From Paracoccus laeviglucosivorans (GTDB taxonomy: Bacteria; Pseudomonadota; Alphaproteobacteria; Rhodobacterales; Rhodobacteraceae): 64,000 nt of DNA. Shown in pieces: positions 43,379 through 51,625 of the stretch (positions are counted from its first letter, which is position 1; every line of letters starts with the position of its first letter). Below the pieces are notes generated by a model. The model saw nothing but the letters and a program-made list of their open reading frames with translations, had not been told where the DNA came from and did no database searches. The position numbers were made by a program, and so were the translations under genes. The stretch covers positions 62,001-126,000 of the forward strand of contig NZ_FXTK01000006.1 of the NCBI RefSeq assembly GCF_900182695.1. Direction: 5' to 3'.

Positions 43379-43969
43379 TCAGCGCGCGTCGCGAAGTGCA
43401 TCGCGTAGGTCGATGGCGGCGGCAGGCAGGACCGCACCCGCGCTTTCGCTTTTACGCAATTGCTGCGCGATGCGCGTCAGGCGATGCAGCCAGTCAGGCC
43501 GGGACGTCTGCTGCGGACCGTCAAACAGCGGCAAGGACTGCGCATCGCCCACAGGTTTCCGGCGGCGCGCGGCCGCGCGTGCGACATTCACGCGGTCCAG
43601 TTCGGGTCTGGGATCATCTGCGGGCAGGGTCAGCTGTTCGGCCCGAGGCAGCGAAACCGCCTCTGCCGGATCATTGTCGGGCACGCTTTCACCCAAACGC
43701 GCCGCACCGATCCGGCGCAGGCCCAGACCGCGATCAGCAGCGATCAGGCGCTTGGCACCGCGAATGCTAAGCCCTTCCTCGCGCATGACCTGACAAAGTC
43801 CGGCCACAAGGCGCACATCGTCGGGGCGGTAATATCGTCTGCCATCACCACGCTTGACGGGCGAAAGCTGGCTGAATTGCGTTTCCCAATAGCGCAGGAC
43901 ATGGGGCGCGACGCCGACCAGTCGCGAAACTTCTCCGATGGATCGGAAGGCGTCGGGCGATTTGTCCAT
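43379..43969 (-). CDS. MerR-family transcriptional regulator
   Basis: A 196-residue protein. The MerR helix-turn-helix covers about residues 8-75 (FRSIGEVSRLVGVAPHVLRY, then WETQFSQLSPVKRGDGRRYY). The C-terminus lacks the metal-binding cysteines of classic MerR proteins. It shares one base with the ihfA stop (TGATG), so translation is coupled. In this group it lies in the rpmF-plsX-fabH-ihfA string; targets are unknown. Confidence 0.9.
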   Translation of the reverse strand: MDKSPDAFRSIGEVSRLVGVAPHVLRYWETQFSQLSPVKRGDGRRYYRPDDVRLVAGLCQVMREEGLSIRGAKRLIAADRGLGLRRIGAARLGESVPDNDPAEAVSLPRAEQLTLPADDPRPELDRVNVARAAARRRKPVGDAQSLPLFDGPQQTSRPDWLHRLTRIAQQLRKSESAGAVLPAAAIDLRDALRDAR

Positions 43970-44277
43970 CAGCTTTCGGAATCGTTTCCGGCAGCCACCC
44001 GATCCTTCATCAGATGCGAGGGGCGAAAGGACAGCACCCGCCGGGGGGTGATCGGAACTTCTTCGCCGGTCTTTGGATTGCGACCGATGCGTTCATTTTT
44101 GTCGCGCACCGAAAAGGTGCCGAAGGATGAGATCTTGACCTGTTCGCCACGCACCAGCGCATCCGAAATATGTCCAAGGACGCTTTCGACCAATTGCGCG
44201 GATTCATGGCGGGACAGACCGACCTCGCGGAACACAGCTTCTGCCAGATCCATTCGGGTCAGGGTGGAGTCGCTCAT
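43969..44277 (-). CDS. ihfA: Integration host factor subunit alpha
   Basis: A 102-residue HU/IHF-type DNA-bending protein. It has the [20 protein letters not shown] arm region with the conserved proline that intercalates DNA (RNPKTG). It forms a heterodimer with IhfB, which is not in the window. ATG 44277 follows GAGAGG at seven bases; the open frame to 44301 would add eight residues. One-base overlap with merR. Confidence 0.95.
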   Translation of the reverse strand: MSDSTLTRMDLAEAVFREVGLSRHESAQLVESVLGHISDALVRGEQVKISSFGTFSVRDKNERIGRNPKTGEEVPITPRRVLSFRPSHLMKDRVAAGNDSES

Positions 44278-44471
44278 CTGAAAACCTCTCTCTTGGTTCA
44301 AGGATGATTTTTTTGTCGCGTTGTGTCAACAACCTGCGCCCGTTTCGGGTTCCGCCATACCGGGATTTCACCAATTCGCGCAAGGCGATTGCGGGTATCC
44401 GCAAGTGGTGTCATTTGACTGTCACGAATTAACGCCTATCTAAACGGTTTGCTATTGCGACAGAGGGCAGC

Positions 44472-44747
44472 ATGGCCGGCGGTTGGGCGCGTGACGAGGC
44501 GGTGAACGAACAGATCGACATCTCGACTCAGGAAGCGATCGAGCGGATGCAGCTGCGCAATGCCAGCCGGACCGTGGGTGAAAGCGCCGAATTCTGCGCG
44601 GAATGCGATGAACCCATCCCCGATGCGCGGCGCAAGGCCATTCCGGGCGTGCAGCTATGCGTGGATTGCCAATCCGGGCGCGACAAGGCTTTTCGGCCCC
44701 GTGCCGGGATCAACCGTCGCGGATCGAAGGATTCGCAGCTGCGCTGA
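44472..44747 (+). CDS. DksA/TraR-like zinc-finger protein
   Basis: A 91-residue protein with a single C4 zinc finger, CAECDEPIPDARRKAIPGVQ followed by LCVDCQ, typical of the short DksA/TraR family. Short members can bind RNA polymerase through its secondary channel and mimic DksA-ppGpp. The acidic coiled tip of full DksA is missing, so function may differ. AGAGGG precedes ATG 44472. It ends exactly where the convergent fabH stop begins (no bases between). The gap 44278-44471 contains its promoter and that of ihfA. Confidence 0.88.
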   Translation: MAGGWARDEAVNEQIDISTQEAIERMQLRNASRTVGESAEFCAECDEPIPDARRKAIPGVQLCVDCQSGRDKAFRPRAGINRRGSKDSQLR

Positions 44748-45719
44748 TTACCAGCGCAGCACCACCGCACCCCAGGCCAGACCGCCGCCGATCGCCTCGG
44801 CCACCAGCACCTGACCGGGCTGAAAACGTCCTTGCGAATTTGCGACCGAAAGGGCCAGCGGGATCGACGCAGCCGAGGTATTGCCGTGATCGGCAACGGT
44901 CAGCACGACTTTTTCCATCGGCAGATGCATCCGCTTGGCCGTCGCTTCGATGATGCGCAGGTTCGCCTGATGGGGGACAAGCCAATCCACCTGTTCTTCG
45001 GGGATGCCTGCCTTGTCCAGCGCGCGATGCGCGGTATCGGCCAGTTTTTCGACCGCATGACGGAACACCAGATTGCCCTGCATCCGCAGGAAACCCGCCG
45101 TTCCGGTCGAGGCGACGCCGCCATCGACATAAAGCAGATCACGGTATTGCCCGTCGCTGTTCAGATCGGTGGCAAGGATGCCGCGATCGCTGCTTTCGCC
45201 CGCGACTTCAGCAGCTTCCAGCACCAATGCCCCCGCGCCATCGCCAAACAGCACGCAGGTGCCGCGATCGGTCCAGTCCATGATGCGGGTGAAGGTCTCG
45301 GCCCCGATGACCAGCACGCGCCCGGCCTGACCCGAACGGATCATCGCATCGGCATTGGCCAGCGCATAGATAAAGCCCGCGCAGACCGCCTGCACGTCGA
45401 ATGCAAAGCCGCGCTTCATGCCCAGACCGGCCTGAATCATCGTCGCGACCGAAGGGAAGGTGTAATCCGGCGTCGAGGTCGCCACGATCACCGCATCAAT
45501 GTCGTCGGCCTCAAGCCCGGCATTGGCCAAAGCCGCCTGGGCGGCACGGATGCCCAGATCGCTGGTCCCCTGGCCTTCGGCTGCGAAATGGCGACGCTCG
45601 ATCCCGGTGCGAGAGCGGATCCATTCGTCGGTGGTTTCCAGCTTGTCTTCGAACCAGCTGTTTTCGACGATACGTTCGGGAAGGTAGTGACCGGTGCCCC
45701 GGACGATCGCACGTCGCAT
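44748..45719 (-). CDS. fabH: Beta-ketoacyl-ACP synthase III
   Basis: A 323-residue condensing enzyme that starts fatty-acid synthesis from acetyl-CoA and malonyl-ACP. The catalytic triad is visible: Cys113 in VQAVCAGF, His near 248 in WLVPHQAN, Asn near 278 in HGNTSAAS. It shares one base with the plsX stop. Normal length. Confidence 0.97.
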   Translation of the reverse strand: MRRAIVRGTGHYLPERIVENSWFEDKLETTDEWIRSRTGIERRHFAAEGQGTSDLGIRAAQAALANAGLEADDIDAVIVATSTPDYTFPSVATMIQAGLGMKRGFAFDVQAVCAGFIYALANADAMIRSGQAGRVLVIGAETFTRIMDWTDRGTCVLFGDGAGALVLEAAEVAGESSDRGILATDLNSDGQYRDLLYVDGGVASTGTAGFLRMQGNLVFRHAVEKLADTAHRALDKAGIPEEQVDWLVPHQANLRIIEATAKRMHLPMEKVVLTVADHGNTSAASIPLALSVANSQGRFQPGQVLVAEAIGGGLAWGAVVLRW

Positions 45720-46837
45720 CAGGACGCCCCCTTATTCGCAACTTCTTCTAGGTGTACCGTATTCTCGACGGTCAGCGATTGCGCGACACGCGCCGCAAGA
45801 CGGTCGTGAAAGCCCGACTGCGCCAATTGGAAAGCCAGCTTGATCGCGGACGAAACGCCCATCGCATCGGCCGAGCCATGCGATTTCACGACCGTGCCGT
45901 TCAGGCCCAGAAAGACCCCGCCATTGACGCGCCGGGGGTCGATGCGTTTTTGCAGCCGCTTCAACGAAGTCATCGCCAGAAGCGCCGCGAATTTCGACAT
46001 CACGGAATTGCCGAAGGCTTCCTTCAGGAAGTCGCCAACCAGCTTGGCGGTGCCTTCGCCGGTCTTCAGCGCGACATTGCCGGTAAAGCCGTCGGTCACG
46101 ATCACATCGACGCGGGACGAGGGCAGATCGCCGCCTTCCACGAAGCCGATATATTCGAAATTGCCCGCATCGGCGGTGCCGCCGATCAGTTCATGCGCCT
46201 GTTTCAGCTCGGCGCGGCCTTTGTGTTCTTCCGTGCCCACGTTCAAAAGCCCCACCCGAGGACGGGCAAGGCCAAGGCCGTTACGGGCATAGGATGCGCC
46301 CATCAGCGCATAAGTCAGCAAGTCCTGCGCATCGGCGCGAATATCCGCACCGACGTCGAGCATGACATTGAACCCCTGCGGATTGCGCGAGGGCCAAAGA
46401 CAGGCGATCGCCGGGCGATTCACGCCGGGCAGCTTGCGCAGACGCAGCATGGACAGCGCCATAAGCGCGCCGGTATTCCCGCAGGAGACAGCCACCGTCG
46501 CTTCGCCCTTGCGGACGGATTCGACGGTGGACCACATCGAGGTTCCTTCGCCTTTGCGAAGCACCTGACTGGGCTTGTCTTCCATGCTGACCACGCCCTG
46601 GGCGTCACGAATGTCGCAACGCGCCGCGAGGTCGCGGCGACGTCCGATCAAACGCTCCAGTTCGGTCCGTGGACCGTGGACGATGAACCGGATATCGGGA
46701 TTCTTTTCGGCACTTTGTGCTATACCCGCCACGACCGCGGCAGGGCCCCGGTCTCCGCCCATGGCGTCAACAGATATAACCACGCCGCCCTTGGATTCAG
46801 GGGCAGGCGCGTTGCTTGTGCTTTCCGCCGAAGTCAT
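45719..46837 (-). CDS. plsX: Phosphate acyltransferase PlsX
   Basis: A 372-residue soluble enzyme that makes acyl-phosphate from acyl-ACP for phospholipid synthesis. It has the family motifs VISVDAMGGDRGP near residue 20, AVSCGNTGALMALS near 118 and VTDGFTGNVALKTGEG near 245. A short extra N-terminus (SAESTSNAPAPESKGG) may be disordered. It follows rpmF by 17 bases, the conserved rpmF-plsX-fabH order. Confidence 0.97.
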   Translation of the reverse strand: MTSAESTSNAPAPESKGGVVISVDAMGGDRGPAAVVAGIAQSAEKNPDIRFIVHGPRTELERLIGRRRDLAARCDIRDAQGVVSMEDKPSQVLRKGEGTSMWSTVESVRKGEATVAVSCGNTGALMALSMLRLRKLPGVNRPAIACLWPSRNPQGFNVMLDVGADIRADAQDLLTYALMGASYARNGLGLARPRVGLLNVGTEEHKGRAELKQAHELIGGTADAGNFEYIGFVEGGDLPSSRVDVIVTDGFTGNVALKTGEGTAKLVGDFLKEAFGNSVMSKFAALLAMTSLKRLQKRIDPRRVNGGVFLGLNGTVVKSHGSADAMGVSSAIKLAFQLAQSGFHDRLAARVAQSLTVENTVHLEEVANKGAS

Positions 46838-46854
46838 GTCCGCGGTCGGTCCGC

Positions 46855-47061
46855 TTACGCCGCGTCGTCGTCCAGATCGACTTCGTTCGCCTGCGCGACG
46901 ACTTCACGATCACCGTAGTGGCCGCAAGACGGGCAGACGTGGTGCGGGCGCTTCAGCTCGCCGCAGTTGGTGCATTCGTTCGGGTTGCCGGCAACCAGTG
47001 CATCATGCGAACGACGCATGTTGCGGCGGGAGCGGGTAACTCGGTTCTGAGGGACAGCCAT
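46855..47061 (-). CDS. rpmF: Ribosomal protein L32
   Basis: A 68-residue protein, [20 protein letters not shown], with the zinc motif [19 protein letters not shown]32 is part of the large subunit. It leads the plsX-fabH-ihfA-merR string. In many relatives a DUF177 (YceD) gene lies immediately upstream; here the 266-base gap 47062-47327 holds no gene, and a sulfotransferase lies beyond it. Confidence 0.97.
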   Translation of the reverse strand: MAVPQNRVTRSRRNMRRSHDALVAGNPNECTNCGELKRPHHVCPSCGHYGDREVVAQANEVDLDDDAA

Positions 47062-47327
47062 GTCACAACCTCAAGGTTAGGGGGGCGGCCATGTGACGGC
47101 CCCGGATTCTGATATCGTTTCTGGGGCGGGGCATAGGACAATGGAGCGTCAGCCGCAAGTCGCGAAACCGTGTTGCGCATACGGGGGCTTCGGTCCGGGT
47201 CTTCCCCCGCCGGTCGAATGAACGCGCGAAAATAGCGAGATTTTCGCATTCCGCAAGTCAAATCTTGGCCTTTCGCGTGGCCGGGAAAGCACAACGACGA
47301 AAGGAAACGATCGGGGCGGCGAAAGCC

Positions 47328-48146
47328 CTAGCGGCCCAGCTTTGCGTGGACCTCTTCCAGATCCACATCGTTCTTGGGCATCTTGTTGTCGGGATTGTCA
47401 AAGTCGTATTTGAACAGCTGGAAATCCTTTTTATAGATTTCCCAGACCAGATGGCGCGACAGATCGTCGAAATATTCACTGATCTTGTGGGCGCGTTTCG
47501 GTCCGTGCCCTTCGGATTCGTTGAACTTGGGCACGTCGTTCACGTCCATTTTGACGCGGGTGGGCGAGGCGTCCAGCACCTTTTGCATGCCTTCGTTGAA
47601 CTTTTCGGTAAAGAAAATCTGGTCATAGCGCCCGCCGTTGACGATGAATGTCGAGATGTGACCGGCCATGGACGACCAGTGGATGTCTGGCTCCATCGGG
47701 CGGCGCCAGCGGATGGTGTCGCGCGCGAACAGCAAAAAGCGGCGGAAGCTGGCGATCTGGTCGAAGTCGAAATTGTTTTCCGGGCTGCCCACGTCGATGC
47801 CGTAACGCTGGATCAGCTGTGGCACCAGATTGCCGCGATAGCGTTTGCCGTTGCGCTGGATGCCCGCGATCTTGTCAAAGAACGACGACAGGATGCGCCC
47901 GTAGGGGTTGCGCACGCAGGTGAAGGTCAGAGCCTTGTGGCCACGCACGCTTTCTTCGATGGCGCGCTGGCTTTTGTCCTGGCTCCACTTGTGCATCCCG
48001 TCGGTCGAGTCGTGAATGTCACCGTCGAAATATCGGCCATGATCGGAATAGAACATGATCTGACCAATCGAAGAGCAGGCGCATTTCGGGACAACCCGAT
48101 AGACCATGCTTTCGCTCTCTGTCATCCAGGTTCCGGGAAATCCCAT
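47328..48146 (-). CDS. Sulfotransferase family 2-like protein
   Basis: About 272 residues resembling carbohydrate (HNK-1-type) sulfotransferases that move sulfate from PAPS to sugar hydroxyls. The 5'-phosphosulfate loop is VPKCACSSIGQIM near residue 20 and the 3'-phosphate site is RNPYGRILSSF at 79-89. No membrane anchor or signal peptide, unlike Golgi enzymes. AAGGA lies eight bases before ATG 48146; the frame extends to 48218 without support. It is divergent from a GT14-like glycosyltransferase, which suggests modification of a glycan. PAPS synthesis genes are not in the window. Substrate unknown. Confidence 0.82.
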   Translation of the reverse strand: MGFPGTWMTESESMVYRVVPKCACSSIGQIMFYSDHGRYFDGDIHDSTDGMHKWSQDKSQRAIEESVRGHKALTFTCVRNPYGRILSSFFDKIAGIQRNGKRYRGNLVPQLIQRYGIDVGSPENNFDFDQIASFRRFLLFARDTIRWRRPMEPDIHWSSMAGHISTFIVNGGRYDQIFFTEKFNEGMQKVLDASPTRVKMDVNDVPKFNESEGHGPKRAHKISEYFDDLSRHLVWEIYKKDFQLFKYDFDNPDNKMPKNDVDLEEVHAKLGR

Positions 48147-48286
48147 TCTATCATTCCTTGTTCTCGGGCTTTGGGCCGGGTTGCCGCCATCGCCAAAATC
48201 GGTAAGGACAGAAAGCAAATCGCCGAAAGAGATTCAACCGCGTGTAGAACGGCATGGCAGCTCTTGATTACGGATTGATTACATAA

Positions 48287-49864
48287 ATGGCGCGGATTGC
48301 CTTCATTCTGCTCTGTCATAAAGACCCCAAGGGGGTGATTGCGCAGGCCAAGCGGCTGACCGCATCGGGCGATTATGTGGCCATCCACTTTGACGCACGC
48401 GCAAATCCCAAGGATTTTGAGCTTATCACCGCGGCGCTGGCCGACAATCCCGGCGTGGTCTTTGCCGCAAAGCGGTGGAAATGCGGCTGGGGCGAATGGT
48501 CGCTGGTGGGCGCCACGCTGGACACCGTTCGCGCGGCGGTTGATTCGTTTCCGCTGGCAACGCATTTCTACATGCTGTCGGGCGACTGTATGCCGATCAA
48601 GTCGGCCGAGTATGCCCACGCCTTCCTTGACGCCGAAGAATGCGACTATATCGAGAATTTCGACTTCTTCGGTTCGGACTGGATCAAGACCGGCTTCAAG
48701 GAAGAACGGCTGATCTATCGCCACTGGTTCAACGAACGCACCCAGCCCAAGCTGTTCTACAGCAGCTTCAATCTGCAGAAGCGGTTCAAGGTCACACGTC
48801 AGGTTCCTGCCGATATTCAGGTGCAGATCGGGTCGCAATGGTGGTGCCTGCGCCGTCGCTCGATCGAGCGGGTGCTGGAATTCTGCGACAGCCGCCCTGA
48901 TGTCATGCGCTTTTTCGCCACGACATGGATCCCGGACGAAACGTTCTTCCAGACCATCGTGCCCCATGTCGTGCCGCGCAAGGAATTGCGGGCGCGCACG
49001 CTGACCTATCTTGTGTTCACCGATTACGGGATGCCGGTGGTGTTCCATAACGACCATTACGACCTGCTGATCGGGCAGAACTATCTGTTCGCCCGCAAGA
49101 TCAGCCCCGAGGCGATCCGGCTGCGCGAAAGGCTGGGCGCGCTTTGGGCAGCAACGGGCGTGCATTTCCCGATCTCGAACGAGGCGACTGGGCTGTTCAA
49201 GTTCCTGACAGGGCGCGGGCGGATCGGGCGCCGCTTTGCCCCGCGTTTCTGGGAAACGGATGGCAGCCTTGGGCGCGAAAATTCGTTGCGGCTGATCGTG
49301 GGCAAAAAATGGCATGTGGCCAAGCGCCTGACCGCCGCGATCCGCGCCAATACCGACATTCCCGCCGTGGACTATCTGTTCAACGAAGCGAATGCGCATC
49401 TGCCCGATCTGGGCGGGGTTGAGACTACGGTCGAAAAACGTCAGCGTCACCGCCGCGCGCTGATCAAGCTGCTGTTCGAGCAATTTGAATCGAATCGGCT
49501 GGTCATCTGCCTTGACCCCTCGGCGCTGCATCTGATTCAGGATCTGATGGCCGACAAAGCCGATACGCGCATCCTGCTGATCGATTCGCAGTTCGACGAA
49601 GATTACGTGCGCGGCCATATCGGGCGGGTCGGTCTGGCGGGGCCAGAAACCCCGCCCGGCGTCATCGACCGGCTGGTCCCCACCGTCCGCGCCGATCTGG
49701 AGCATGAGGCCGAGCGTATCCGCGATGTCGAATTCACGCATTTCCACTCGGTTGCACCTTGGCGCAGCGCCGAGGACAATGCGGTCCAGATCGCCAATTT
49801 CCTTGATGTGATGCCCGATACGGCGCATCGCATCGTCAGCACCGATTATCTGTTCAGCGACTGA
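48287..49864 (+). CDS. Glycosyltransferase with Core-2/I-branching-type N-terminal domain (GT14-like)
   Basis: A 525-residue protein. The N-terminal ~270 residues resemble bacterial beta-1,6-N-acetylglucosaminyltransferase (GT14) proteins: MARIAFILLCHKDPKGV, HFDARANP, FYMLSGDCMPIKS and WIPDETFFQTI. The remaining ~250 residues look like an associated unknown domain (DUF5928-like). No signal peptide or helix suggests a cytosolic enzyme acting on nucleotide-sugar donors. The 140-base divergent gap to the sulfotransferase suggests shared control. Capsule or exopolysaccharide synthesis is a reasonable but unproven destination. Confidence 0.8.
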   Translation: MARIAFILLCHKDPKGVIAQAKRLTASGDYVAIHFDARANPKDFELITAALADNPGVVFAAKRWKCGWGEWSLVGATLDTVRAAVDSFPLATHFYMLSGDCMPIKSAEYAHAFLDAEECDYIENFDFFGSDWIKTGFKEERLIYRHWFNERTQPKLFYSSFNLQKRFKVTRQVPADIQVQIGSQWWCLRRRSIERVLEFCDSRPDVMRFFATTWIPDETFFQTIVPHVVPRKELRARTLTYLVFTDYGMPVVFHNDHYDLLIGQNYLFARKISPEAIRLRERLGALWAATGVHFPISNEATGLFKFLTGRGRIGRRFAPRFWETDGSLGRENSLRLIVGKKWHVAKRLTAAIRANTDIPAVDYLFNEANAHLPDLGGVETTVEKRQRHRRALIKLLFEQFESNRLVICLDPSALHLIQDLMADKADTRILLIDSQFDEDYVRGHIGRVGLAGPETPPGVIDRLVPTVRADLEHEAERIRDVEFTHFHSVAPWRSAEDNAVQIANFLDVMPDTAHRIVSTDYLFSD

Positions 49865-49883
49865 AACCACGAGGGCGCGAAAG

Positions 49884-50258
49884 ATGCCGACCTATGACGA
49901 CACCAATATTTTCGCCCGCATCCTGCGCGGCGAGATCCCCAACAAGACGGTGCTTGAAACCGAACATACCTTGGCGTTCGAAGATATCCGCCCCCAAGCC
50001 CCGGTGCATGTGCTGGTGATCCCAAAGGGGGCTTATGTCAGCTATGACGATTTCGCGCAAAACGCCTCGGACGCCGAAATCGTGGATTTCACCCGCACTG
50101 TCGGGCGGCTGACCCGCGATCTGGGCGTCGATCTGGACGGCGGCAACGGCCACCGCGTCATCGCCAATGCCGGGGAATACGGACTTCAGGAAGTGCCGCA
50201 TTTCCATATGCATATCCTTGGCGGACGCAGTCTTGGCCGGATGCTTCAGCCGGAATAA
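49884..50258 (+). CDS. HIT-family (HINT-like) hydrolase
   Basis: A 124-residue histidine-triad protein. The triad appears as VPHFHMHILGG near residues 106-116; the N-terminal DTNIFARILRGEIPN is characteristic of HINT phosphoramidases, which hydrolyse AMP-lysine and related conjugates. It starts 19 bases after the glycosyltransferase stop and probably rides its transcript. A general housekeeping role is likely. Confidence 0.92.
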   Translation: MPTYDDTNIFARILRGEIPNKTVLETEHTLAFEDIRPQAPVHVLVIPKGAYVSYDDFAQNASDAEIVDFTRTVGRLTRDLGVDLDGGNGHRVIANAGEYGLQEVPHFHMHILGGRSLGRMLQPE

Positions 50259-50261
50259 GCC

Positions 50262-51215
50262 CTAGCGGCGCGAGGTCAGCTGGACGAAGACATCTTCCAG
50301 ATCCGGCACCTCGACCGCGATGTCGCGGATGGGCAGGTCGGCCGCGCGCAGCATGTCGATCAGCCCGTCTGCCGTGACCCGCGACGGCGCATAGCTGATG
50401 GCCAGTCTTCCGTCCGCGCGGCGTTCGGCGCGCACGCCTTCGGGCAGGGCGGGCAAGGTGGTGTCGCTGCCCGTATCGACCACCAGCGATTTCGAATCGG
50501 CACGGCCAAGCAGGGTCCGCGTGTCTTCGCACAAGATCAATTCGCCCCGGTCGATGATGGCGATACGGTCGCACATCATCTCGGCCTCTTCCAGATAATG
50601 CGTCGTCAGGATGATGGTCATGCCCTGCTCGTTCAGGCGGCGGACATTGCGCCACAGCATGTCGCGCAGCTGGATGTCCACGCCCGCTGTAGGTTCGTCC
50701 AGCACAAGGATCTGCGGGCGATGCACCAGCGCCTTGGCCAGCAGCAAGCGCCGCTTCATGCCGCCCGACAGGTGGCGCGAATAGCTGTTCGCCTGTTCGG
50801 TCAGGCCGACGAGTTCCAGCAGCTCATCCGTCCAGCGTTCGCTTTTGGGCACGCCGTAAAGGCCCGCCTGCACCTCAAGGCTGGCGCGGGGCGACAGGAA
50901 GGGGTCAATGTTCAATTCCTGCGGCATGACGCCGATTGCCGCGCGGGACTGGCGCGGGTTCACGTCCTGATCGAAGCCCCAGATCGTGACCTTGCCCGCC
51001 GTTTTGCGCACCAGTCCGGCCAGGATATTGATCGTCGTGGACTTGCCCGCACCGTTCGGGCCAAGAAGCCCAAAGATCGATCCGGCGGGAATCGTCAGGT
51101 CCAGCCCCTTGACCGCAGCCTTGGGCGGATTGCCACCCGCTGCCGCATAGGTCTTGGCCAGACCGCGGATTTCGATTGCATTCGCGGTTTCCATCGGGTT
51201 CTGGGGGGCTGGCAT
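50262..51215 (-). CDS. ABC transporter ATP-binding protein, DrrA/CcmA type, no permease nearby
   Basis: A 317-residue ATPase with Walker [13 protein letters not shown] near residue 48, signature LSGGMKRR near 148, Walker [13 protein letters not shown] and the H-loop [15 protein letters not shown]-terminal domain of ~90 residues ([10 protein letters not shown] to the end) is typical of ABC-2-type exporters. The permease partner should be nearby in other genomes but is absent here; the next plus-strand gene is the zinc protein. GAGG precedes ATG 51215; an in-frame ATG at 51194 is an alternative. Confidence 0.88.
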   Translation of the reverse strand: MPAPQNPMETANAIEIRGLAKTYAAAGGNPPKAAVKGLDLTIPAGSIFGLLGPNGAGKSTTINILAGLVRKTAGKVTIWGFDQDVNPRQSRAAIGVMPQELNIDPFLSPRASLEVQAGLYGVPKSERWTDELLELVGLTEQANSYSRHLSGGMKRRLLLAKALVHRPQILVLDEPTAGVDIQLRDMLWRNVRRLNEQGMTIILTTHYLEEAEMMCDRIAIIDRGELILCEDTRTLLGRADSKSLVVDTGSDTTLPALPEGVRAERRADGRLAISYAPSRVTADGLIDMLRAADLPIRDIAVEVPDLEDVFVQLTSRR

Positions 51216-51284
51216 AGCGCCTCGGCTGTCATTATGATCGCCGCCGGTTTAACCCCGTTTGTCGTCAAAGCTCAAGGAACTGCC

Positions 51285-51473
51285 ATGACCCTTCCGGCCC
51301 CCGAGATTCAGGTCGTCACCTCGTGGAAGGTGGCTTGCGATGGCGATGAAAGCCGCGGTCTTGGCCATCCGCGCGTCTGGCTGGCGATCCCGCAGACCAC
51401 GGGCGAAGTCGAATGCGGCTATTGTGACAAGCGCTTCGTCATCGACCGCGATCACGCGCACGACGATCACTGA
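51285..51473 (+). CDS. Zinc-finger CHCC protein, NDUFS6-like
   Basis: A 62-residue protein with the CHCC zinc motif: Cys in VACDGDE, His in [12 protein letters not shown], and the pair in [11 protein letters not shown]. This is the small C-terminal domain shared by mitochondrial complex I subunit NDUFS6; Paracoccus complex I is known to include a protein of this kind. Zinc binding and complex I assembly are inferred. AAGGAA precedes ATG 51285. No other nuo gene is close. It is divergent from the ABC ATPase. Confidence 0.85.
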   Translation: MTLPAPEIQVVTSWKVACDGDESRGLGHPRVWLAIPQTTGEVECGYCDKRFVIDRDHAHDDH

Positions 51474-51516
51474 TCCCGGCGCCGCGCCGGTCGCGCGGTC
51501 GGGATGCCTCCGGCGG

Positions 51517-51538
51517 GGGTATTATAAGAACCAAGAAG
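51517..51538 (+). repeat. Dispersed 3'-flanking repeat, copy D
   Basis: GGGTATTA-TA-A-GAACC-A-AGAAG starts 44 bases after the stop of the NDUFS6-like gene in sense orientation, preceded by GCCTCCGGCGGG. Hairpins GCCCGC/GCGGGC and a longer CCCCC-CTGCC / GGCAG-GGGGG stem lie downstream before polA. Confidence 0.8.
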
Positions 51539-51625
51539 ACGTTGCCCGCCCAAGTCGCGGGCTTGGCCCCCGGCTGCCTTCGTGGCAGAAGGGGGTTCTG
51601 AATTTTTGCAGAAGGAGCGGCAGGC

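Noticed and set aside
47062-47327. Possible DUF177 (YceD) gene upstream of rpmF
   Set aside because: No reading frame of suitable length or sequence in this 266-base gap; rpmF appears to lack the usual neighbour here.
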